In this document: positions 1-5,551 of the stretch, piece after piece
Position numbering within the stretch: position 1 is the first letter of the stretch
Layout: every line of letters begins with the position of its first letter
Assembly: GCA_002067555.1 (NCBI GenBank)
Contig: MVQQ01000044.1
Location: 1-14,594 of the forward strand
Length of the DNA stretch: 14,594 bases
Direction: 5' to 3'
Origin: Syntrophorhabdus sp. PtaB.Bin184
GTDB taxonomy: Bacteria > Desulfobacterota > Syntrophorhabdia > Syntrophorhabdales > Syntrophorhabdaceae
The notes under the pieces: model-generated
Seen by the model: only the letters and a program-made list of their open reading frames with translations
Told to the model about the DNA's origin: nothing
Database searches by the model: none
Program-made: the position numbers and the translations under genes

Positions 1-562
1 CGACCCGGTCGGCAACGAGGGATATCTCTTCCTGCCGGTCCTTCTCGCTCTCTCCCCACCTGATGTGGACGGTAAGGAGCACGAAATCGAAGTTGCCGGA
101 CCGGAAGGACGCGTAGTAGGGGCTTCTCCACCAGGAGATGTCACTCAAGTACTCCTTCCCCCTCTTCGTGCGGGGAGGGTTTGCCTCCGCTGCCAGGCCG
201 TTGAACACGACGGCCCGCTTATCGTAGATGTAGGCGATGCGCTCCCAGTTGCCACCCCCGTCGCGGATCATGTCGGAATAGACGGTGCGCCAGTAGGGTC
301 CCAGGATATCGAGGACACGCTTGAGGTCACCCAGATCGTCCCGGAGCTCAACGATGCCTATGAGATCGAACTGCCCGAGGATCTCGGCGATGTAATGCAC
401 GGCTGCCTCGTTTCTTTTCTTCTTCCCGAACTCCCGGATGTTCCAGGTGGCCACGTTAATCGACTCATCGAGCTTCGATGGGGGTATCCCGGCCTGCGAG
501 ATGCGCTTCTGAAGCTCTACCAGACCCTGTGCTATATCTCTGGAGATCTTGCCGTGGAACAT
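1..562 (-). CDS. Endonuclease/exonuclease/phosphatase family protein (partial, C-terminus off window)
   Basis: The minus-strand frame opens at ATG 562 with a GGGGGT ribosome-binding site about 7 nt upstream and stays open for 187 codons to the window edge. Visible motifs are VATWNIREFG (catalytic-type Asn at residue 41) and LIGIVELRDD (metal-binding-type Glu at residue 72), followed by WERIAYIYDK and, near the edge, FDFVLLTVHIRWGE. This N then E then strand order is that of the DNase I-like endonuclease/exonuclease/phosphatase superfamily, which cleaves phosphodiester or phosphomonoester bonds with divalent metal. The C-terminal D-x-N and catalytic His motifs would lie outside the window. There is no signal peptide; the first 35 residues look helical. 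Family assignment is strong, but substrate cannot be told (DNA, phospholipid or other). Confidence 0.85.
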   Translation of the reverse strand, partial: MFHGKISRDIAQGLVELQKRISQAGIPPSKLDESINVATWNIREFGKKKRNEAAVHYIAEILGQFDLIGIVELRDDLGDLKRVLDILGPYWRTVYSDMIRDGGGNWERIAYIYDKRAVVFNGLAAEANPPRTKRGKEYLSDISWWRSPYYASFRSGNFDFVLLTVHIRWGESEKDRQEEISLVADRV

Positions 563-654
563 GATGACACCCCCTTATGCCTATAGTCCGCGTCCCCCTC
601 TGACAGGATTGACGAGAGCGGTGGTCGATACACTTCCCCTTTCAGTATTAGCTC

Positions 655-663
655 AGTATAACA
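655..663 (-). promoter_or_regulatory. Possible extended -10 promoter for the EEP-family gene
   Basis: On the minus strand the sequence reads TGTTATACT, a TATACT box (5 of 6 to TATAAT) preceded by TGn, the extended -10 configuration. It lies about 93 bp upstream of the ATG at 562. No convincing -35 hexamer accompanies it, so this is a weak call. Confidence 0.3.
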
Positions 664-691
664 CTTTCTCTATAATTGGGGAAAATGCCTG

Positions 692-722
692 AAAACGAAC
701 ACTTTGTGTGGGTCCGTTTTTT
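692..722. terminator. Weak hairpin with flanking A/T tracts
   Basis: AAAACG (692-697) pairs with CGTTTT (715-720), enclosing a second small stem ACAC (699-702)/GTGT (706-709) around a TTT loop. Two further T residues follow. It resembles a small bidirectional terminator, but the stem is interrupted and poor in G+C and no gene clearly ends beside it. Confidence 0.2.
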
Positions 723-738
723 GCGGTGCAGTCATTGA

Positions 739-768
739 TTGAGAAACCAACTTTGGAAGTGGTACAAT
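739..768 (+). promoter_or_regulatory. Candidate sigma-70 promoter for the small plus-strand cluster
   Basis: TTGAGA (739-744) and TACAAT (763-768) are separated by 18 bp; each box differs from consensus at one or two positions. They lie about 60 bp upstream of the start at 828. This is the best promoter match in the gap between the divergent EEP gene and the plus-strand cluster. The rest of 563-789 shows no supportable gene. Confidence 0.4.
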
Positions 769-827
769 AAACGGGGGTAGATCAGAGAGATGTACCAGCT
801 CTCAGGGACATTTCCCAGGAACCCGAA

Positions 828-986
828 ATGATAGAGTTACGGCGCATGATACGGGAGGGCCAGCTGGGCCCAATAAGAACCCTTCATCACTCTATGTCGG
901 AATTAGAAATTATCGCAGTAGCCGCCTGTCTTGGGGGAATAGTACTTTTCATCTTGGGCTTATTCCTTAAGGATCCAGAAAAATAG
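828..986 (+). CDS. Small single-pass membrane protein, 52 residues
   Basis: ATG at 828 has AGGA 7 nt upstream and gives a 52-residue frame ending at TAG 984-986. Residues about 26-47 form one hydrophobic segment (IIAVAACLGGIVLFILGLFL) followed by a short charged tail ending KDPEK, so a single transmembrane helix is likely. Translation from the internal ATG at 894 would give a 30-residue version that is almost only the helix. The PC4-like gene starts 10 bp after the stop, which suggests co-transcription. A 13-codon frame (ATG 790 to TGA 829-831) overlaps this start in an ATGA arrangement and could act as a leader. I do not recognise a family; the RBS, hydrophobic segment and spacing support it as a real gene. 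Confidence 0.5.
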   Translation: MIELRRMIREGQLGPIRTLHHSMSELEIIAVAACLGGIVLFILGLFLKDPEK

Positions 987-995
987 AAGGGTAAC

Positions 996-1232
996 ATGAT
1001 TATATCCGAAATCGAGAAGAACCAGAAGGAATGCATCCGGGTATCCCTTGAAGAGTACAAGGGCCATGAGTTCATCGACTGCCGGGTGTTCTGGAAGGAC
1101 AGGGCTGGGGAATGGAAGCCAAGCGAGAAGGGCGTTTCATTGAACGACGAAACCTTGAAAGAGGTCATTACCGTATTGTCGAAAACGGAGCTGGAACTTG
1201 AGAAAAAGGCCAGCCAACAATATGCGAGATGA
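996..1232 (+). CDS. PC4/p15-type transcriptional coactivator domain protein
   Basis: This 78-residue protein has the pattern of bacterial PC4 (p15) domain proteins: an N-terminal basic and acidic strand (CIRVSLEEYKGHEFIDCRVF), a polar turn, WKPSEKGVSLNDE, then a C-terminal helix (LKEVITVLSKTELELEKK). PC4-fold proteins bind single-stranded DNA as dimers, and bacterial members are small cytosolic proteins of about this length. The ATG at 996 is preceded by AGAAGGG about 6 nt upstream. It follows the small membrane protein by 10 bp, and its end overlaps only an N-terminal extension of the next gene that is probably not translated. The fold call is fairly secure; the cellular role in this organism is unknown. 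Confidence 0.75.
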   Translation: MIISEIEKNQKECIRVSLEEYKGHEFIDCRVFWKDRAGEWKPSEKGVSLNDETLKEVITVLSKTELELEKKASQQYAR

Positions 1233-1263
1233 GATTACAGCATGTATGAGAAGGGGGTCGGGG

Positions 1264-1629
1264 ATGGTAAGGTGGCTCGTTATTGGGGTCATTATTGTTT
1301 TTTCTTTTGTATCAATCGCCCAAGCGGAGTTAACGGTCAAGGATTACAAAGACCTGAAGGCCCAAGATTCAAGAACGGTCACAATTTATATCAGTGGTAT
1401 AGGAACCGGGATTGGATGGTATAATAGTGAACTTCAAGTGCGTGGGAAATCCCTGCTATATTGTCCACCCCCTAAACTCAACCTTAATGCTCATAATTTG
1501 GTTCGCATATTAGATGATGAAATAGAACGGGCGGAAAACAAAATGGGTTTTCAAAAAACGCAAGACGCCCTTGTTGGAATGCTCTTGCTTGATGGACTAA
1601 TAAGAACATTCCCCTGCAATGAGAAGTGA
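1264..1629 (+). CDS. Small secreted protein, Rap1a/Tai immunity-like (copy 1)
   Basis: The frame is open from 1198, but ATG 1264 is the best start: GGGGGTCGGGG lies just upstream and translation begins directly with a signal peptide (MVRWLVIGVIIVFSFVSIAQA, cleavage after AQA). The mature part is about 100 residues and contains GIGTGIGWYN, then LYCPPPKLNLN, a helix, and a C-terminal LIRTFPC. The layout of a G-rich helix, a Cys-x-Pro motif about mid-protein and a terminal F-P-C, with two cysteines likely to pair, matches my memory of Rap1a/Tai-type periplasmic immunity proteins. Family naming is inference and could be wrong; export is well supported. A degraded second copy follows after 3 bp. 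No toxin or secretion gene is seen in the window, so any role in toxin neutralisation is unproven. Confidence 0.65.
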   Translation: MVRWLVIGVIIVFSFVSIAQAELTVKDYKDLKAQDSRTVTIYISGIGTGIGWYNSELQVRGKSLLYCPPPKLNLNAHNLVRILDDEIERAENKMGFQKTQDALVGMLLLDGLIRTFPCNEK

Positions 1630-1754
1630 AACTTGAAAGGAGTCCCACGAAAGAGTGGCTTAAGAGAGTGGTTCAAGGTGGGATGGCTCGTTATTGGGGT
1701 CATTGTTGCTTTTTCTTTTGTATCAATCACCCAGGCGGAGTTAACGGTCAAGGA
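1273..1754 (+). repeat. Direct repeat pair of 71 bp covering the signal-peptide regions
   Basis: Positions 1273-1343 and 1684-1754 are equal in length with 4 mismatches by eye, at an offset of 411 bp. They encode the hydrophobic core of the signal peptide and the first mature residues (ending ELTVK). The sequence between and after them is far more diverged, so the pair marks a tandem gene duplication whose signal region stayed similar. Confidence 0.75.
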
Positions 1755-1913
1755 ATATATGGCGATGAAGGAACAAAATAGCGAACTAGTGACAATTCAT
1801 GTTGATGGTGTAGGACTCGGAATAGCATGGGCTAATACTAGGCTTGTGCATAGAGAGGGACACTCCCGCTATATTATCCACCACCCAAGCTTTCCCTGAC
1901 TTCAACACTATAG
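1633..1913 (+). pseudogene. Degraded tandem copy of the Rap1a/Tai-like secreted protein (copy 2)
   Basis: The signal-peptide region and first mature codons (1684-1754) match copy 1 (1273-1343) at 67 of 71 bases, then diverge while keeping the pattern LTVKEY, GVGLGIAWAN. Near 1864-1867 copy 2 lacks one base relative to copy 1 (TCCCG against TCCCTG). In the present frame it stops at TGA 1897-1899. In the restored frame it reads LYYPPPKLSLTSTL and stops at TAG 1911-1913, well short of the C-terminal helix and FPC motif. The position of copy 1's ATG is AAG here (1675); only a TTG (1633) or GTG (1678) could start it. The frameshift, early stop and lost ATG together support a pseudogene, although a short secreted peptide could still be made. 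Confidence 0.65.
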
Positions 1914-1964
1914 AATAGGGTGAAGAGATCCTGCAGAGACAGGGTCTGAAGAAATACAGCTGAC

Positions 1965-1996
1965 CGTTCCTTCCGGTTTTGTTCACGGGAGGAACG
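1965..1996. other. Strong hairpin between convergent genes
   Basis: CGTTCCTTCCG (1965-1975) pairs with CGGGAGGAACG (1986-1996) with one T-G wobble and a 10-base loop. It sits between the decayed plus-strand gene and the stop of the minus-strand HEPN gene at 2042. No T-run follows on either strand, so it is not a classical intrinsic terminator, but it could mark transcript ends or protect a 3' end. Confidence 0.4.
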
Positions 1997-2041
1997 AGTG
2001 TCCGGTTCAAACGGGGGCTACTACACAACTACGCTATCCGG

Positions 2042-3346
2042 TTATCCTGTCATTGCATGAGAGGAAATTGTGTCCAAACGTTCGGCTTCTTTACGGACCT
2101 GGGCAAGTTTCGTATAGCCTCTTTTCAGGAGAGCAACCATGGTTATAATTACCCAGGCAACCATGAAAGAGAACTCATCAAGAAGCACATCATCTATATG
2201 TGTATACTCGGCGCCATGAACAATCTTTGATCTGAGCCCGTAAAATTGCTTTATTTTCTTTTTTGTTTTTCCGTAATCATTGTGTTTATCGTGTTTGTAA
2301 CCACCATACAGCAATATCGAAGCTATACCCCGGGCATTTTGTTCTGTGATCCTGTCTGTTCCGAGAGTAAAAAAGCATTCCATACACGACCATAATTTCG
2401 TCCACACTGAGGCCGCTAGACGATCCTTTTGGGCTTCACCCATCCAGAAGACAGATTTGACAACGGCTTCCTCCAATTCGTTCCTTCCGTTCTTGTCGAT
2501 CAACTTTGAAAGCTCATCAAAGAAACATTCGGATCTAATCTGCTTGACAACGTCTGGTTCTAATTTCAAATCTTGGTCACGTTTAAAACTCCGAGAGGAT
2601 ACCAAGCGTTTGCCAGAGGTTTGCCAGCCGTAAATGGTGGCGGGCATGTGCGTCGCACTCATAGAACCATTCACTAAGCGGATACCGACCTTACGTATGG
2701 CACCCTTGTACAGAGCGCAAGAATAGAGTCTCAACACCGACAGCGAGAGTTCTGCGTTGTAAAGGAACTTCCTCTCAGCAACCGGCATGCTACCTTTTTC
2801 GGTCCCCACAATGACTAAGCTGTCGGAGTATTCTCTCTCAATAGCATCCATGAATTTGGAATCCGTGTCTCGAACCCCGGAAAATAGCCTGTCGCTGTAT
2901 CTTCTAATTCTCCTTTTTCCTATAGAGATGGCGTTTATTCCACTCAAGCTGAAACCATCTACTCTACAGACAAAAGTGTAATTAATCACTTTCTTGGAAA
3001 GCAATGTATCAAGAGGATTGATAAACTCGATGTCGCTCGGAACAAGATTCAGGTTGAACCATCGTTCAAGTTCGGCAATTGTTCCCTGAAGAATGTCGGC
3101 GTAACTAAGCATTTCGGAGTATTTCGCAGTCTGAAGAACAAAACCGCATATCCTTCGCAAAGCGGTACGACCCTTTTCAGAGAGATAAATGTCTCTTCCC
3201 TTGAATCTGATTTTTGGACGAAAGAACACATTCTTAAGCTCTCCAATAGTTTTGGGGACGAAGAGACCTTTGGGTGAAAGCACTAGATTGATATCCACTT
3301 TGATAGATCTCTTCTGCTTAGCGGTCAACTGTTCGTATAGAGACAT
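2042..3346 (-). CDS. HEPN-domain protein (Apea-like), predicted RNase-type effector
   Basis: This 434-residue protein starts at ATG 3346, 15 bp after the stop of the upstream gene (AGGAG lies 12 nt upstream, AGGAA is adjacent). The C-terminal part has a helical pattern with WTKLWSCMECFFTLG (about residues 316-330), then ARGIASILLYGG, then FYGLRSKIVHG. The last contains R372-x4-H377, the RX4H signature of HEPN RNases; a preceding helix ending in an aromatic residue and RSKIVHG are typical of Apea-like HEPN domains, as I recall them. The N-terminal 300 residues are not recognised and may be a sensing region; no membrane helix or signal peptide is clear. HEPN proteins of this kind commonly occur in abortive-infection and toxin systems. 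It is the last gene of a three-gene operon. HEPN call good; activity and trigger are inference. Confidence 0.7.
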   Translation of the reverse strand: MSLYEQLTAKQKRSIKVDINLVLSPKGLFVPKTIGELKNVFFRPKIRFKGRDIYLSEKGRTALRRICGFVLQTAKYSEMLSYADILQGTIAELERWFNLNLVPSDIEFINPLDTLLSKKVINYTFVCRVDGFSLSGINAISIGKRRIRRYSDRLFSGVRDTDSKFMDAIEREYSDSLVIVGTEKGSMPVAERKFLYNAELSLSVLRLYSCALYKGAIRKVGIRLVNGSMSATHMPATIYGWQTSGKRLVSSRSFKRDQDLKLEPDVVKQIRSECFFDELSKLIDKNGRNELEEAVVKSVFWMGEAQKDRLAASVWTKLWSCMECFFTLGTDRITEQNARGIASILLYGGYKHDKHNDYGKTKKKIKQFYGLRSKIVHGAEYTHIDDVLLDEFSFMVAWVIITMVALLKRGYTKLAQVRKEAERLDTISSHAMTG

Positions 3347-3361
3347 TTCCTGATCTCGCTC

Positions 3362-3979
3362 CTAGAGGTCCTGTAATGCTCCGGAACTCGGAGATCCTTC
3401 ACCCTTTCCCCAATTGGCAGCAATACAATGAGTTTCGTGGCCGAGGTGTTCTATCAAGGCTGTGAAGCTCTTTATGTGACATGCGCCGACAACGAATAAG
3501 ATATTGTCTTGTATCCGTTCTCCCACCTTATCAAGCCAAAATGCTTCTCTTTGAGACCAATAGCGCATTTCCATTTTCTTTATCCGCTTTTCCACAAGAC
3601 CATAAGGAACGCAGCAATCGCCGAAGCTTTTGTAGTGGTGAAAACTTTTGTAGTTGAGGCCAAAACTTTTCAGAACAGCTCTTTCTATTTCTACTCTGGT
3701 GGGTATACCCATTCTTCCGCGTTCCTCCGAACTAGGATCACAATAGCAGTGGGGCAGGATAGGATCGCAGGATTGTGCAATCTCCGCAAGGACAGAATGA
3801 GTACGTTTTCCATCCAAGCATTCTTGATATTCCTCAGCTAACGCCACAATCGAATTTGCTCTGATAATCCTGTGGACAAAAGATTTAAACTCTTCTATCA
3901 GATTGGCAGTCTCTCCCCCGAACCGTTGGACGGATCGATAATCCTGAACAGAATGAGTAACGCCAATCAAGAATATCAC
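3362..3979 (-). CDS. GX2H-motif protein of TIKI/TraB/ChaN-like superfamily
   Basis: I place the start at GTG 3979: AAAGGGG lies 5 nt upstream, and GTG overlaps the TGA of the upstream gene as GTGA, giving 205 residues. The frame is open back to ATG 4042, but that start would overlap the nuclease by 67 bp. The protein opens with a hydrophobic strand and IGVTHS (G6-x2-H9), carries ALAEEYQE (E49/E50), and ends with a strand plus FVVGACHIKSF (G165-x2-H168). Two G-x2-H motifs near the two ends plus conserved glutamate are the published hallmark of the TIKI/TraB/PrgY/EreA/ChaN group, proposed metal-dependent hydrolases. Here it is a short cytosolic form without a membrane anchor. Superfamily assignment is by motif only; substrate is unknown. 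It sits between a nuclease-like and a HEPN gene. Confidence 0.6.
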   Translation of the reverse strand: MIFLIGVTHSVQDYRSVQRFGGETANLIEEFKSFVHRIIRANSIVALAEEYQECLDGKRTHSVLAEIAQSCDPILPHCYCDPSSEERGRMGIPTRVEIERAVLKSFGLNYKSFHHYKSFGDCCVPYGLVEKRIKKMEMRYWSQREAFWLDKVGERIQDNILFVVGACHIKSFTALIEHLGHETHCIAANWGKGEGSPSSGALQDL

Positions 3980-4782
3980 GAAGACCCCTTTATCGTTTCT
4001 GTGAGCTTCTCTTGACCGACCTTGGTCCATCCCGGCCAACAATATACAACGCCATGCATATACTGGTAGATGAACGCCCTCTCAAATCTTGATTCAGACA
4101 GCAGGCGGTCAACTCGTTCAAAACCTTCCAAGTAGCGCTCCAAGAAAAGGCCCATGCCCTGTGAAATCTTGTATCCCTCGACAACAACTAACCACAGTTC
4201 ATCCATGTCGGCTCGATAATTGTCGGCCAATGTGGTTTTCCGTCCAATTGTCTTGATCAGTTCTTCTTCCGTAAGCCCCACCCATCCAGAGTCATAGTTC
4301 CAAGTCCACGATATGAAGCATTCAGCAGACTTTAGATGCATTCTGACCAAATACCTTTTTAACAAAGGATATTCTTCATTGATACCTGAGACGTCATGAT
4401 GGGAACGTAGCATTGCTCTGGCCAGTTGAATTAGTTCTTCAATGAATTGTCCGAACTCTTTCTTGCGAGGCACCTCGAGTCCTTTGAATTCAAGGATGCC
4501 TTCCGTTTTTTCCAGAACACTATCTCTCCAGACCCTATCCATTATTGCTTCTCTTAGTGATTCCCAATCTGCCTCTGTTGCCTGGCGAGGTCTTCCATTG
4601 ACATCAATGTCGTCTGAATAGTGATCCGTTATTTCTACACCTATTCTCCTATTCTCCAGGTTGACAACAAAGTCTGGGGATTCGCCGCACTCAGTGTTAT
4701 TCTCGTTGAGTTCTAAACCAGGCATCAGCAAAGCCACAAAGCTTTTCAAATACCCGTATTCTGCCATTTTCTGTTGATTCAC
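3976..4782 (-). CDS. Predicted PD-(D/E)XK-like nuclease, first gene of the cassette
   Basis: This 268-residue protein starts at GTG 4782 with GCGGAAGG 7 nt upstream; an in-frame ATG at residue 6 is an alternative. Residues 34-53 read ESPDFVVNLENRRIGVEITD: a P-D-F, a 12-residue beta turn and G-V-E-I-T, i.e. D37...E50-x-T52. This is the core of the restriction-endonuclease-like fold in its E-x-T form, in which the usual lysine is replaced or supplied elsewhere. The remainder is mostly helical with several tryptophans (FISWTWNYDSGWVG, DELWLVVVEGYK), typical of uncharacterised defence-linked nucleases. No DNA-binding domain is apparent. It overlaps the next gene by 4 nt (GTGA), so the two are probably translationally coupled. 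The missing lysine makes catalytic activity uncertain. Confidence 0.55.
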   Translation of the reverse strand: MNQQKMAEYGYLKSFVALLMPGLELNENNTECGESPDFVVNLENRRIGVEITDHYSDDIDVNGRPRQATEADWESLREAIMDRVWRDSVLEKTEGILEFKGLEVPRKKEFGQFIEELIQLARAMLRSHHDVSGINEEYPLLKRYLVRMHLKSAECFISWTWNYDSGWVGLTEEELIKTIGRKTTLADNYRADMDELWLVVVEGYKISQGMGLFLERYLEGFERVDRLLSESRFERAFIYQYMHGVVYCWPGWTKVGQEKLTETIKGSS

Positions 4783-4886
4783 TTCGGTGCCTTCCGCATG
4801 TGTAAAACTGTCGATATTCTTAACGCGCTTTCAATTCCTGGAAAAACAACCAATAGCATCGGATAGTCTTATGAAAAGCTAACAAT

Positions 4887-5123
4887 CTAATCATTACCAT
4901 CAATGGCTTCGCATTTCAATACGTAATCTGGCGCGAATGCGACAGAAACAACTCTCGTCTGTCCCGAATGATATTGATGAGATGGCAGTCTGCAGGATTG
5001 ACCCAAATAGCTTAAGTACATGAGGAAACAAAATGAGAACTTCGAGGGCTTCACGTTCATCGAGTCGATAGAAACGATGTTTGTATGTCCGCAACTGCCG
5101 CACAAAGCATTGCCATCTTTCAT
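4887..5123 (-). CDS. Possible small zinc-ribbon protein upstream of the cassette
   Basis: This 78-codon minus-strand frame starts at ATG 5123 with TAGGA 7 nt upstream. It begins MKDGNALCGSCGHTNIVSID, a CxxC knuckle as in zinc ribbons; later cysteines (near residues 33, 44 and 70) do not form a clean second CxxC, so the ribbon may be incomplete or the frame not real. It ends 104 bp before the nuclease start on the same strand and could be the first gene of that operon. No plus-strand frame here looks better. Confidence is limited by short length and unclear second half; a frameshifted remnant is possible. Confidence 0.35.
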   Translation of the reverse strand: MKDGNALCGSCGHTNIVSIDSMNVKPSKFSFCFLMYLSYLGQSCRLPSHQYHSGQTRVVSVAFAPDYVLKCEAIDGND

Positions 5124-5551
5124 TGTAGCGTCCTATTTGCCTGTTCTAGAGAGGAGTCGAGAAAGACGCCTGTTCAGGACCAGCAGGGCATACCCCGATT
5201 TTCGCACCCAACCTGTCCAGTTACCTTCTTAACCCTGCCATACACCCGTCAAGTATTTCCGGAAACGACCCTATTCTAACACTCCTTCCCGGGTCCAGCG
5301 ACTGTCATGTTACCGTGTACTTTACCGAACACTTCTGTTCAGGGATCAAGAAATGGGCGTGGCCGGAGTTCTTGTATGAATCGTTCCCTATGACCCATGA
5401 GATTGCCGTGAATCATTCCTTCCATCCCTGACGCCCGCCCACATGGCACGATACTTCAGGTTCGACTCTCTGGAAAATGGACGGTAACGTATGTTATGTT
5501 TGTACTTCGAGTGACAAAGGACAAGCTTGTCGAAGAGATCGGGAGGCTGAG
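5124..5551. other. Gap with no supportable gene
   Basis: About 430 bp separates the cassette from the first signalling kinase. Only very short frames are present on either strand. It holds short palindromes such as TTTCCGGAAA (about 5257-5266) and CCTGTTCAGG (about 5171-5180). TGGCACG at 5444-5450 matches the -24 half of a sigma-54 promoter, but the following bases (TTCA at 5455-5458) lack the needed GC at -12. I see no RNA gene or mobile-element end. Confidence 0.5.

Noticed and set aside
65..586. Plus-strand frame of 173 codons at the left edge
   Set aside because: It is antisense to the EEP-family gene, whose translation has recognisable catalytic motifs and a ribosome-binding site.
1242..1424. 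Plus-strand 60-codon frame inside the Rap1a/Tai-like gene
   Set aside because: It overlaps a frame with a clear signal peptide and a homologous copy downstream.
1997..2041. tRNA-like T-arm (GGTTCAAAC) or group II intron end downstream of the hairpin
   Set aside because: No acceptor, D or anticodon stems can be formed around it, and no domain V or reverse transcriptase is present.
5441..5460. Sigma-54 promoter upstream of the first kinase
   Set aside because: TGGCACG fits the -24 element, but the -12 element reads TTCA and lacks the near-invariant GC.
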